DNA of 64,000 bases from Vibrio inusitatus (GTDB lineage Bacteria; Pseudomonadota; Gammaproteobacteria; Enterobacterales; Vibrionaceae): NCBI GenBank assembly GCA_024346935.1, contig AP024879.1:310001-374000 (forward strand), read 5' to 3'. Positions 1 through 8,300 of this stretch are shown here, piece after piece. Each line of letters starts with the position of its first letter. Within the stretch, counting starts at the first letter, position 1. Under the pieces are notes generated by a model that had not been told where the DNA came from, made no database searches, and saw nothing but the letters and a program-made list of their open reading frames with translations. The translations under genes and the position numbers were made by a program.

Positions 1-297
1 AGCCCAATGCATAGTTTGATTAAACTGGGCGAAAATGGTCAGTTTGATGTGTTGTTTACGGATAAAAAAACACAATCTCACAAGTTCAAAGGTAAGGACA
101 TTTTAAGGCACTTTGAGCAAGGCTCATCAACGTTATTTATGCTTGTTGAGCATAGGCAGCCCATTGGCCCGTTCTTACCCAATGTAGGAGATGTTCTTAC
201 TCTCTCTCAGCAACAGGCAGCATTGTCTCGTTTTTCAAGGCAATGGCAGCTTAATGATTGGGATATAGGGACAGCACGGTATTACATCGCACAATAA
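1..297 (+). CDS. Partial CDS, C-terminal part of an unrecognised protein
   Basis: The reading frame is already open at the first base (Ser-Pro-Met-His...) and stops at 297, so this is the 3' end of a gene that begins left of the window. The 98 visible residues have no signal peptide or membrane segment and no motif I recognise; they end in a Trp/Tyr-rich stretch. The next gene starts 12 bases after the stop with a good ribosome site in the gap, so it most likely belongs to the same operon as the two lipoproteins and the membrane protein that follow. An internal ATG lies at 7, but nothing marks it as the true start. Confidence 0.6.
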   Translation, partial: SPMHSLIKLGENGQFDVLFTDKKTQSHKFKGKDILRHFEQGSSTLFMLVEHRQPIGPFLPNVGDVLTLSQQQAALSRFSRQWQLNDWDIGTARYYIAQ

Positions 298-308
298 AGG
301 AAGATGTT

Positions 309-866
309 ATGAAAAGGATATTAGGATTAGCTTTAATTGCGTCGGCACTGACGGCATGTAGCTCGACAGAGGAAGTAGCAAAAGCAGACTGTGCGTTCCC
401 TGATAAATCAGAAGCACCAAGTTGGTACTGTGAGAAAGCAACCTCTACAGCCCAGCCAAGCTATTTTTATTTAGGCTCTTCATCACTGAAAGCTGAACCA
501 TCGACACAAGAGCGTTTAGCAGTGGCTAATGCCACAGTAAAATTGAGCCAAGAGCTTGATTCCAGCATTACTAGCTTGGTTAACGAGCGTGAACAAATCA
601 ACACTAGCGCTGGCGTTAGTGTATCTAAAAAGTTTGTTGAGATTTCGAGCACGCTTATGACAGACACTAAGCTAACAGGGGTTCGTCAATATGAATCTGC
701 AGTGGATGAGTCTGGGCAGATTTGGGTACTCGTCGGCATTTCTCAAGCTGACTATCTCGATATAAAACAGCGAGTTATTGCTCAGTCTATTGAAGACCTG
801 CAGCAGCAACCACTGACTGATGCTGAGCAAACTGAAGTGTTCTCACTGAAGTCATTGCTGAACTAA
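309..866 (+). CDS. LPP20-like lipoprotein
   Basis: A predicted lipoprotein of 185 residues. The N-terminus MKRILGLALIASALTAC is a signal peptide with a lipobox (LTAC, Cys17), so the mature protein should be lipid-anchored in the cell envelope. I chose the ATG at 309 over the in-frame one at 258 because AAAGGAAG sits just upstream and the signal peptide begins there. The body (ERLAVANATVKLSQEL..., then a 'GQIWVLVGISQADY' strand) resembles the LPP20/FlgO-type lipoprotein fold that is often encoded with other envelope lipoproteins. It follows a partial gene by 11 bases and precedes another lipoprotein gene by 9 bases, which indicates an operon. The function is unknown. Confidence 0.75.
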   Translation: MKRILGLALIASALTACSSTEEVAKADCAFPDKSEAPSWYCEKATSTAQPSYFYLGSSSLKAEPSTQERLAVANATVKLSQELDSSITSLVNEREQINTSAGVSVSKKFVEISSTLMTDTKLTGVRQYESAVDESGQIWVLVGISQADYLDIKQRVIAQSIEDLQQQPLTDAEQTEVFSLKSLLN

Positions 867-875
867 TATTGATTT

Positions 876-1964
876 ATGAATAGATGTAAGCTTCTGTTTT
901 CTATACTGATGTTGTTCGTCCTTGCGGGGTGTGCAACTCAGTATAGTGACAATGAAAAGGCGTATGCTTTATATCAGAAAGGGGTCGACTCGTTTGAGAG
1001 TGGGCAGATATACAGTGCTCAGGATTACTTTAATGAGGCTAAGGCATACGTATCATCGGATACCTATCTTAAAATAGGCACTAAAAGTGAGTACAGCGGG
1101 ATGACCTGCGTAAAGCGCTGCACGTTTACTCGAAATGTTAGTGGTAATCACGTTGAATACAATCCCAACTACTATCTAAATGAAATTAAAAATGAAATTT
1201 ATGAGCAAGAAAAACGCAAAGAATTAGCAGGGAAAATGGAAAACGCGCCTAAGTTAAAGGTATTAATGAGGCTTGATGATACTGATGGCGATCGTACTCT
1301 TAACGCTGATGAAAAAGGAGTATTAACGGTACTTGTGACCAACACAGGTAAAAGTGATGCCGAGCAATTAACACTAAAAGCAAAATCGAGTTCATCTACT
1401 GTCGTATTTTCTGACAGTACTCAAGTGATTCCTGTTCTTCTAGTGGGGCAGAGTAAGAGGCTTACTTATCGAGTCACCAACTCTTTGCTAAGCCAAAGCA
1501 GAAAGGCAACAATTGCACTTTATGCGGAAGAGAAAGATGGAATACTTGAAGGTGATATTAAATCAAGCCTATCAATTCGAACGTCCAAATATCGCGCGCC
1601 AAAACTGACGCTAAAGCAAAAACCAAGTGCGAAGACCGTGGTTGCCGGAGACAGTACATGGCAAGTATTCCAGCTTTGTAATGGGTCTAGCTATCCAGCA
1701 CTAAACCTTCGTTTGTCCTTGACCAAACTGGATGTTGAGTCTGCCTATTCCAATATAGAACAGCGAGATATCCATGTTATTCCAGCCAAGGAATGTCGAG
1801 AAGTAGTAGCGCATTTCAAGCCTGAAGTTTCATTGAAGCAAGGGTATCGAATGAGAACAGCCTTAGTAGTTAATGACAGCAAAACCGAGGTTGCACACCT
1901 ACGTTTGGGAACTCGTGTTGATTACAGCGCAATGAGCGATGTCGAATTTATACAAGTGAAATAG
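876..1964 (+). CDS. Lipoprotein with TPR-like start and CARDB-like beta domains
   Basis: A predicted lipoprotein of 362 residues with lipobox VLAGC (Cys19). Residues ~28-55 (YALYQKGVDSFESGQIYSA) look like one tetratricopeptide-type helix pair. From about residue 125 there are two beta-rich segments; the first carries 'DTDGDRTLNADEKGVLTVLVTNTG', a pattern seen in CARDB/Ig-like adhesive or scaffold domains, with a possible DxDxDG-type calcium loop. This suggests a periplasmic or surface scaffold protein, but the exact role is not recognisable. The gene is tightly spaced between the LPP20-like lipoprotein and a membrane protein (2-base gap downstream), so the three are very likely co-transcribed. 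Confidence 0.65.
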   Translation: MNRCKLLFSILMLFVLAGCATQYSDNEKAYALYQKGVDSFESGQIYSAQDYFNEAKAYVSSDTYLKIGTKSEYSGMTCVKRCTFTRNVSGNHVEYNPNYYLNEIKNEIYEQEKRKELAGKMENAPKLKVLMRLDDTDGDRTLNADEKGVLTVLVTNTGKSDAEQLTLKAKSSSSTVVFSDSTQVIPVLLVGQSKRLTYRVTNSLLSQSRKATIALYAEEKDGILEGDIKSSLSIRTSKYRAPKLTLKQKPSAKTVVAGDSTWQVFQLCNGSSYPALNLRLSLTKLDVESAYSNIEQRDIHVIPAKECREVVAHFKPEVSLKQGYRMRTALVVNDSKTEVAHLRLGTRVDYSAMSDVEFIQVK

Positions 1965-1966
1965 TT

Positions 1967-3007
1967 GTGTTGAAAAAGCTGTTCAAAATAGTATCTATAG
2001 TTTTTGCCACTTTACTACTTCCGGCCTTTATTGGTGCTGAAATGTGGCTTTCGGTATTCCTTATTATTCTGTTTGTGTTTTTAGGGAAGTGGCTTAGCGG
2101 AAGATGGCTTAGTCTTGCTCGAGTAGCGTGTTTTTACGTTATTTGGATGACAATGCTGACAGAGTATTCCATAAAAGCGGAAGACCTCAATTGTCGCGTA
2201 GCAGGTGCATTTAATTATGCAGAACAAGAGAAAGAGTGTGTAGGGCGCACTGATTATGTTTTGAGAACCAATCAAGCGATTTTCAACCCTCTAGAGCGTT
2301 ATGCACTTCATACATTGAATTATTCAATGGCACTTATTGGATATGCAGTCGGTTACAAGGAGGTGGCAATAGAAACGGCTTTATTGAGTTGGCTACAATC
2401 AAAAGTCGATTATACTGCGAGCAATAAGGCCAGGCGTAATCAATGCACACTAACTGATGCAGAGTATGCTCATACTGTTAGTTTCAAAGGCAGTGACGAC
2501 TTTTTTCTAAGCGCTTCTTATATTCGAAAAGCGATTGATTCTACGGAAGAGAACTCAGTTAAAACAATTCGTGGAATTACTGCACAAGAAGCTCGAGGCG
2601 CAAACAATAATGATGTTTATAGTTACTTTCTTGCTAAAGAAAACCTAAGGGTCCCACTTGCGCTGTATGTGAATTTCGATAAAACGACGATTGCGCGTTC
2701 GAACGACAGTATTCATGTAGTTTGGGAGGGGCCTATGTTGTATCCATCGAGAGCAGGTTTTAATTTTTCTCCAATAGCCTTCGGTATACCACCTCTGCAT
2801 AAATTTCTGCCGGTTCCAGATACTATTCCTTTGTACGAATCTTTGTTTTGTGGGATGCAAATGGATGGCGCTATGACGCCCTATATCCAAGTCTGGGAAG
2901 CAGATATAACACCTGATGATGAACGACTCTCCAAGGAACATTTGAACTCTTCTGACAGAACCTGGTTTTCGAGTCTAGCCGCAGTTTTTCTTAATTTCAT
3001 GTCATAA
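1967..3007 (+). CDS. Membrane protein of unknown function, GTG start
   Basis: A 346-residue protein with a hydrophobic N-terminus (about residues 4-62, probably two or three membrane segments), followed by a large soluble part with several Cys residues and a weakly hydrophobic helix near residues 118-140. The start is a GTG two bases after the upstream stop, so translation is probably coupled. I recognise no catalytic motif. As the last gene of the lipoprotein operon it may anchor or export the partner lipoproteins, but that is inferred from position only. The end lies close to a convergent gene on the other strand. Confidence 0.6.
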   Translation: MLKKLFKIVSIVFATLLLPAFIGAEMWLSVFLIILFVFLGKWLSGRWLSLARVACFYVIWMTMLTEYSIKAEDLNCRVAGAFNYAEQEKECVGRTDYVLRTNQAIFNPLERYALHTLNYSMALIGYAVGYKEVAIETALLSWLQSKVDYTASNKARRNQCTLTDAEYAHTVSFKGSDDFFLSASYIRKAIDSTEENSVKTIRGITAQEARGANNNDVYSYFLAKENLRVPLALYVNFDKTTIARSNDSIHVVWEGPMLYPSRAGFNFSPIAFGIPPLHKFLPVPDTIPLYESLFCGMQMDGAMTPYIQVWEADITPDDERLSKEHLNSSDRTWFSSLAAVFLNFMS

Positions 3008-3031
3008 AAAATTCGCGGGATGCGTTAGCTA

Positions 3032-3703
3032 TTATCTCTTAGTTAACAACGCAAAGATTGCAATCGGCAATGATAAAATCACGCCAAAAGTCATGAGCGT
3101 GCCTAGCTGCTCTAAGTAGTCAAATAAGTGTTTACTGACTGAAAGCGTATAGGTTATACCTAGGATAATCATAAGATAAACAGCGAGCCCGACATAAAGA
3201 GAACCTTCCAGTGCCCCTTTAATATCCGTAGTAGAAGGCAGCATGTATAACGTAATACTAGCGAGAACGAAAAGACAAACAAGATCGAAAAGGGAAGAGT
3301 GAATGGCTATTGCATACAGAGTTTCAGGGTAATCCGGCAAAGAAGCACTTTGTAATTGAGCTATCAAGCTGCTGACATAGGTCAACTGCGTTCCTAGGTA
3401 TAAACAAATGCCCCCTATGATAAGAGGTGCAATTGATACCAATACATGCCCAACTGAAGCCATAATACTGTCAGGACGCGTAAACATAACGTAACCCATC
3501 GTTGGGTTGGCTCTTGTTGGCATACGGAACAAGCAAACTTGTGTAACTTTGAAACCAAGTACCTTAGCAACTAAGTAATGACTTAATTCATGAAGAGTAA
3601 CCCCAACGATTCCAGTTACAAACACAATCAAAGAACGAAAACGGCTTGAGTGTATGCATGAGTTGGCTAGGTATATTGCGAGAATGGCGATTAAGAAATT
3701 CAT
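3032..3703 (-). CDS. Putative M50-like membrane metalloprotease
   Basis: About 223 residues with five or six hydrophobic segments. Segment two contains 'TLHELSHYLVAKVLGF', an HExxH motif followed by a hydrophobic helix, as in site-2-protease (M50) and related membrane zinc proteases. A later Asp (PSTTDIKG) could serve as the third ligand, but I cannot confirm it. I chose the ATG at 3703 because the protein then begins with a membrane segment; an ATG 24 bases upstream lacks a good ribosome site. It is convergent with the lipoprotein operon. The enzyme class is supported by the motif; the substrate is unknown. Confidence 0.6.
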   Translation of the reverse strand: MNFLIAILAIYLANSCIHSSRFRSLIVFVTGIVGVTLHELSHYLVAKVLGFKVTQVCLFRMPTRANPTMGYVMFTRPDSIMASVGHVLVSIAPLIIGGICLYLGTQLTYVSSLIAQLQSASLPDYPETLYAIAIHSSLFDLVCLFVLASITLYMLPSTTDIKGALEGSLYVGLAVYLMIILGITYTLSVSKHLFDYLEQLGTLMTFGVILSLPIAIFALLTKR

Positions 3704-3830
3704 GTATTTGAAACCTGCTCTCTGCATTTAGGACCAAACGTGTTTTGAAGTGCGGTCATGGCTTTGCTTTCATCAAATCGGCACTATGACAAAAGTGATT
3801 TAAATATGATATCAAAAACCCTTACCTATT

Positions 3831-4412
3831 TTATATTTCAAGGTGTCTTGGTAACCCCCAAAGTATGGAATGACATGAATTTTCAAGAATAATTGCTTGT
3901 TCTGTTGGCTTTCTTTTTGACAAGAACATGCCTCTATCAGGAAGCTCTGCTACAGGTGGTAATTGGGTATATAAAACATTCATTATTGAAGACTCTATGC
4001 GTTCATGAATTCGTGGTTCAGCTCCAAGGTTTGCAACAAATATTCTGAAATTGCATAGCTGGTAGTTGATCTTGGGTGTCAATGCTGATCGAAGTTCTTC
4101 AAACTCATCTCTATTATTACGAGCATATTCCCAACCATGCCAATGCTCCTTACGAATTCCAGAAGTAGCAGATGGAACATCAAGAATATTGTACTCGCCG
4201 TTTAAGTAGCTTCTGGTATGTTCTTTAAAGCGTGTATGAAAATAACGGCGTGTTAGTCCTGCCGCGTAAATTAAATAGCCTCCAGAATACTCAAATGCCT
4301 GGAGATAAACACCTTTCTCCAGAGGAAGTGCTGGTAACCCATTCTCTTTCTCATAATCAGGCCAGCTAAAAGGCCCGCGCCACTCTATTTTTCTGCATGT
4401 AATTGGGTCCAT
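3831..4412 (-). CDS. GIY-YIG-like nuclease-fold protein
   Basis: A protein of 193 residues. Near residues 35-70 it shows a GIY-YIG-like pattern: 'GVYLQAF' (GIY equivalent), 'YLIYAAGLTRR' (YIG equivalent), then 'RFKEHTRS'. A downstream 'RIHERIESSIMNVLY' fits the helix carrying the conserved catalytic Glu of the fold. It is standalone, with no obvious DNA-binding domain. The start at 4412 has AGGAAAAA upstream; a longer frame to 4490 lacks support. It neighbours a PD-(D/E)XK nuclease-like gene, which is common in accessory or defence-related islands. The fold is inferred from motif reading and needs a profile search. Confidence 0.55.
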   Translation of the reverse strand: MDPITCRKIEWRGPFSWPDYEKENGLPALPLEKGVYLQAFEYSGGYLIYAAGLTRRYFHTRFKEHTRSYLNGEYNILDVPSATSGIRKEHWHGWEYARNNRDEFEELRSALTPKINYQLCNFRIFVANLGAEPRIHERIESSIMNVLYTQLPPVAELPDRGMFLSKRKPTEQAIILENSCHSILWGLPRHLEI

Positions 4413-4807
4413 ATTTTTCCTAACGTTAAAGTTATTGACTTGGGATTGAGTATAGCTGTGTGAGATCCTAGCAACAGTCCTTTGCAACAAAGTGCGTTTC
4501 GCTTCTAAATACGTTTAAGACAGTCAGCAAGCTTTGATAGTAATCCGTGACAAAAGTTAAGACCTGATAACAATACCTTGTGTGGTTAACATTAACAGGA
4601 TCTAGGGAGTATAACGGTGATCCCTCGTTTAAATGTGGTTAGGAAGCAAAGACTTAAACTTATGTATTGAGGTGTTTTTTATTTTTGATTGTCCAATCGA
4701 TAATTTAAATTGGTAAAGCGAGAATTAAGATGTGCCAAGAAGTACTTTGCTAGGCTAACCTTAAATTTTGCTATTGTTGAAGTTTTGGTAAGAAATGGAG
4801 TTCCTTC
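4413..4807. other. Intergenic, 395 bases, between divergent nuclease-like genes
   Basis: This AT-rich stretch separates two divergently transcribed genes and must hold both promoters. I see no gene, no strong hairpin and no repeat. ATGGAG just before 4808 is a good ribosome site for the right-hand gene. Confidence 0.5.
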
Positions 4808-5992
4808 ATGAAAAGTGGGCCAATCATAGTTTCCTCTGAAAATAGTGTTCGAAGGCTCCAGCGAGTCGAGTTGCAGGCGACAGGATTCTACGATGAGAAG
4901 TGGTTACAACAGCTGATCTTTAATAATGCCGATCTATTGCCACTTTATAGTATCGATGCTGACTATACCGGTGCCGTACCGGTTTGTATGGAACTAATCA
5001 CTAAGTCAGGTAGAGTTGATTGCATTTATGTAACGCCTTCGGGTCGATTAGTGATCGCTGAGACTAAACTTTATCGAAACCCTCAATCTCGTCGTGAGGT
5101 CATCGGGCAAATATTGGATTATGCAAAAGACTTAGTGAATTGGAGTTATGATGACCTTGATTTCAAGGTTCGTGGTGCTAATGAAGGTCAGTCGCTTTAT
5201 GAGGCTATTGAGGCTGCAGGTCATGAATTACAAGAGGCCTCGTTCATTGATGCGGTGCAACGCAACCTTTCTAGAGGTCGATTTCTATTGCTGGTGGTCG
5301 GTGATGGGATACGAGAAGGGGCCTTTGAAATAAAGGATTTTCTCAATGCGAATGCATCAATGGAGTTTTCATTTGCGATGCTTGAGATGCAGGTATTCCA
5401 TATGCCAAACAATCAGCTTCTCGTGAATCCTCAAGTGATGCACAAAACCGAAATTACAGAACGTCGAGTTATCTCTGTTGACCGAGTGGGCGGAGGTATT
5501 ACTGAAAAGTTGGAATCCATTAGTACTCAGAGCGAGTTGAGTGCTGAAAAGAATGCTGGTCAGACCTATGAATACTGGAATGAGTTGTTGGACTATATCG
5601 AGCTTGATGATGTAAGCGTCAGATTACCAACACCCTCAACAAAGGGCAGTTTGTGGTTTGAGTTACCGCCAAGAGCTTACCAAAGCTGGGTCACTACATA
5701 TCGTTCAAAACCAAATGTAGTTGGGGTATTCGTGAGGTTTAGAAAGGACCCTCTTGGCCAATACTTGTTTGAGTACCTCTGTGATAGGCAGAATACGTTG
5801 ATGCCGTTATTACCAGAGGGAGCTGAATTTGTTCCTGATAGCCTGCAAATCAAATTCTCAGCGATTACTCTCGACTGGATGAGTGAAGAATGCTGGAAAG
5901 AGGCCTTTGATTTTTATCAGTCGCACCTAAACCAGATTTATGCCTCGATTAAGCCTTTATTACTTCAAGCACTTGAAAAGCACGAGGGCTAA
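4808..5992 (+). CDS. PD-(D/E)XK nuclease-like protein
   Basis: A protein of 394 residues. Residues ~66-105 read 'GRVDCIYVTPSGRLVIAETKL' followed by 'REVIGQILDYAKDL'. This is the D...ExK core of a PD-(D/E)XK nuclease plus the QxxxY helix typical of NucS/Hjc-like and restriction-endonuclease-like families. The C-terminal half (from ~250) resembles a DUF4268-type beta/helix region used in similar stand-alone nuclease-like proteins. There is no signal peptide or membrane segment, so it is cytoplasmic. It is alone on its strand, beside a divergent GIY-YIG-like gene and about 640 bases from a broken guaC end, in what looks like island DNA. A role in DNA repair or defence is inference. Confidence 0.6.
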   Translation: MKSGPIIVSSENSVRRLQRVELQATGFYDEKWLQQLIFNNADLLPLYSIDADYTGAVPVCMELITKSGRVDCIYVTPSGRLVIAETKLYRNPQSRREVIGQILDYAKDLVNWSYDDLDFKVRGANEGQSLYEAIEAAGHELQEASFIDAVQRNLSRGRFLLLVVGDGIREGAFEIKDFLNANASMEFSFAMLEMQVFHMPNNQLLVNPQVMHKTEITERRVISVDRVGGGITEKLESISTQSELSAEKNAGQTYEYWNELLDYIELDDVSVRLPTPSTKGSLWFELPPRAYQSWVTTYRSKPNVVGVFVRFRKDPLGQYLFEYLCDRQNTLMPLLPEGAEFVPDSLQIKFSAITLDWMSEECWKEAFDFYQSHLNQIYASIKPLLLQALEKHEG

Positions 5993-6602
5993 CCGATAAA
6001 TTTCTATATCGTTGCATCTATTGGTAGATTTTAAACTGCAATTTTAATTGCCTAATTGCCTGATTGGATACGATCAATACGTTAAGTATGCTTCTCGCAA
6101 TCAACCTTATTGGCGAAATTCGTCATGTTCTATGTCACTGCAGTCTTCGCTAAATAGTAAATCGTTTGAGGCATATAAATGGTTTGAAAGATCTGCTTTT
6201 TAGCTGCTCAGACTATTGATAAAGAGCACAGGCACTTGGTACTTCTATATGATTCAAAAGCCTTCACTCCTAAACTGCGAACTTGAAATGGACACTATGC
6301 AACACCTTGTTTCTGAGTATGCAGTTACTAGTGAGAGTAATCTAAGCTCCATTTAGCTAATCCGCATTGAACGTTTTAATAGCACGAGCGTATTTAGGAG
6401 TATCCTTATTAAGTTGAGCAAGCTACCTGAAAGACTTGGTGATTGGGCGAGCTACAGCTTATTAAGCCAGTAATAGGGTGGTTTCCGTCCCCCAAAAAAA
6501 GTGTCGGCAAAAATGTCGGCAGAGCTCCTTCTAATCCATTTCATATCATCACTATTCAATGACTTACGTATTTTTTTCCTTGTTGCATAATCAGTTAACC
6601 TA
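5993..6602. other. Gene-free stretch at probable island edge
   Basis: About 610 bases without a convincing gene. The only notable structure is a direct repeat of TGTCGGCA at 6502-6509 and 6514-6521, after a CCCCC-A7 run. Read on the minus strand this small region encodes Leu-Pro-Thr-Phe-Leu-Pro-Thr, a phrase I loosely associate with 3' ends of tyrosine-integrase modules, but the open stretch is too short to call a gene. The region lies directly left of the truncated guaC end, so it may be the terminal non-coding part of an inserted element. Confidence 0.35.
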
Positions 6603-6629
6603 TTGATAAATAAGGAATGTGTCATTCGT

Positions 6630-6884
6630 CTGATTTTCTACGGCATGTCTTCACAAAGCGCGATGGCGAAGCACTCTGGTGGTGTTGCAAAATACCGCGC
6701 AGCTGAAGGAAAAACCGTACTATTGCCATACCGTGGCACGGTTCATAACACCATCTCTGACATCCTAGGTGGCGTACGCTCAACCTGTACATACGTAGGC
6801 GCAGCAAAGCTTAAAGAGCTAACTAAGCGTACAACGTTCATCCGCGTACAAGAGCAAGAGAACAACGTGTTCGGTAAAGAGTAA
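6630..6884 (+). pseudogene. guaC: Truncated guaC (GMP reductase), C-terminal fragment
   Basis: From about 6630 the frame encodes the C-terminal ~84 residues of GMP reductase: FYGMSS, '[16 protein letters not shown]', '[10 protein letters not shown]', '[15 protein letters not shown]', '[18 protein letters not shown]'. The whole enzyme has about 347 residues and converts GMP to IMP, with its active-site Cys in the missing N-terminal part. Left of 6630 the homology stops abruptly and no start with a good ribosome site is present. The fragment is otherwise intact, uses normal codons and keeps a strong terminator 26 bases downstream, so it looks recently displaced. The break inside a conserved codon stretch suggests integration of an element into guaC, with an intact or rebuilt guaC outside the window. 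Confidence 0.85.
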
Positions 6885-6910
6885 CTCCGAGATACTTCGG
6901 AAATAACGAA

Positions 6911-6945
6911 TAAAAAAAGAGCCGCTTTAGCGGCTCTTTTTTTAT
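6911..6945 (+). terminator. Rho-independent terminator of guaC
   Basis: The hairpin AGCCGCT-TT-AGCGGCT is flanked by an A run on the left and a T run on the right, so it can end transcription in either direction. It sits 26 bases after the guaC stop. Confidence 0.9.
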
Positions 6946-7185
6946 TCGAATATTGATAAATATCGACGACTAGAGATTTAGAATTAGATTGTGAGTTATG
7001 GCCTCTGATAAATGCTCGGGAATAAAATATGCTTAGCGCGTTATCACTGTTATATCAGCATAACCACGGATATCCCTTAGGACTAAAATGTTGCCAGCAT
7101 TCATTAAGCTGCTGTTCTCCATAACAAAAACGATTTTTTCAATAACCGAACTTTTGTGCATCACTAGTATTCTGGAGTCAACTAT

Positions 7186-8199
7186 CTATTTTTGAGTAAT
7201 CTGAGCCACCGCAGTTGCGGCATCTAGCACGGCCTCTGAAAACGGACGAGGGCTCCAGTCAAATAGCTCTAGTGTTTTACTGTTGTCAGCACGAACGTTT
7301 ACACCCAGTAGACCTACCATACCTTTTGCTTCATTATCAAAAAGAGCCATAAAGCGCAGTAATAGATTTGGAGCGATGCGTGTGCTTGGACCTTTATAGC
7401 CATGTTCTTTAAGTATTTTTGGAATCTCTGTAAGGTGAGTTGGCTCTGAGCGAGAAGCTACAATACGTTGGCCTGCAGCATTAGGGTGAATCATTGCTTG
7501 TACATGGATGTTTGCCACATCTCGAACATCAATCATCGGCATAGCAACATTGGCGAGCATTGGGATTTTGCCACGTAGCATCTGATCAATCATTGTCATT
7601 GATTGCCCAGTAATGTCATCACCTAATGCAGGACCAAATACTCCACCGGGGTTGACAGTAACCAGCTCCAAAGCAGAATCTTGCTTTTCCATGAATTGCC
7701 ATGCCGCTTGTTCCGCTAGAGTTTTGCTTTTTGCATAGGTGCCAATGTCTATGGAGTTTGTATCAGCCCAGTCATTAGGTCCGAATGTGCCACTTTTCAT
7801 CGTTGCCATCATCGTCATAGCAGAACTCGTCAGTACCACTCTTTTTACTCCGGCATTTTTGGCTGCTCGCAATGCTCGGAGTGAGCCATCGACAGCTGGT
7901 ATTATCATTTCATCTTCATGTTTTGGCTCAGCTGCTGCATAGGGAGAGGCAACGTGCATGACATAGTCACAACCCTCAGCGGCGCTATCCCATCCGTTAT
8001 CAGAAGTAAGGTCTAATTCAATGAATGACAATTCACTGATATCTGCAGATGCTTTCTCTAACGTATTTTTAATGATCTCTGCTTTTTTTAGATTACGAAT
8101 TGAGCCACGAACGTGAAAACCTTTATCTAAAAGTTGTTTTGCAATGTGAAGACCGATAAAGCCTGAGATGCCAGTAAGTAGGACGATTTGTTTTGCCAT
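7186..8199 (-). CDS. NAD(P)-dependent epimerase/reductase (extended SDR)
   Basis: A protein of 337 residues of the extended short-chain dehydrogenase family, close to dihydroflavonol-4-reductase-like aldehyde/ketone reductases. The Rossmann motif TGISGFIG is at residues 10-17. 'LTSSAMT' carries the catalytic Ser/Thr region, and 'YAKSK' supplies the Tyr and Lys of the YxxxK pair. There is no signal peptide, so it is cytoplasmic. It is divergent from a TetR regulator across a 101-base gap with two matching operator-like sites, so the regulator very probably controls it. The substrate is likely a small aldehyde or ketone, but the sequence does not say which. Confidence 0.85.
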   Translation of the reverse strand: MAKQIVLLTGISGFIGLHIAKQLLDKGFHVRGSIRNLKKAEIIKNTLEKASADISELSFIELDLTSDNGWDSAAEGCDYVMHVASPYAAAEPKHEDEMIIPAVDGSLRALRAAKNAGVKRVVLTSSAMTMMATMKSGTFGPNDWADTNSIDIGTYAKSKTLAEQAAWQFMEKQDSALELVTVNPGGVFGPALGDDITGQSMTMIDQMLRGKIPMLANVAMPMIDVRDVANIHVQAMIHPNAAGQRIVASRSEPTHLTEIPKILKEHGYKGPSTRIAPNLLLRFMALFDNEAKGMVGLLGVNVRADNSKTLELFDWSPRPFSEAVLDAATAVAQITQK

Positions 8200-8232
8200 A
8201 GTCGGTGCCTTTGAAGTTTCTTGTGTAATTAA

Positions 8233-8294
8233 GTACTGGTTGGTATCTTATTCGTGAGGCATTAAGCTGTCAATAATTAAATACCACTTGGTAC
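8233..8294. promoter_or_regulatory. Two TetR-type operator-like sites
   Basis: Two related sites lie between the divergent reductase and TetR genes: GTACTGGTTGGTAT at 8233-8246 and, on the opposite strand, GTACCAAGTGGTAT at 8281-8294. They share GTAC-N4-TGGTAT, and the second contains the perfect dyad TACC-N4-GGTA. The second site lies directly before the regulator start, which suits autorepression. Confidence 0.55.
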
Positions 8295-8300
8295 TAAAAT

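Noticed and set aside
2645..2941. 98-codon frame antisense to the membrane-protein gene
   Set aside because: Overlaps a well-supported gene, with no start site or recognisable content.
6480..6545. Integrase 3' end suggested by a Leu-Pro-Thr-Phe-Leu-Pro-Thr reading
   Set aside because: Only a few codons are open and I cannot align them reliably to a recombinase; kept as context only.
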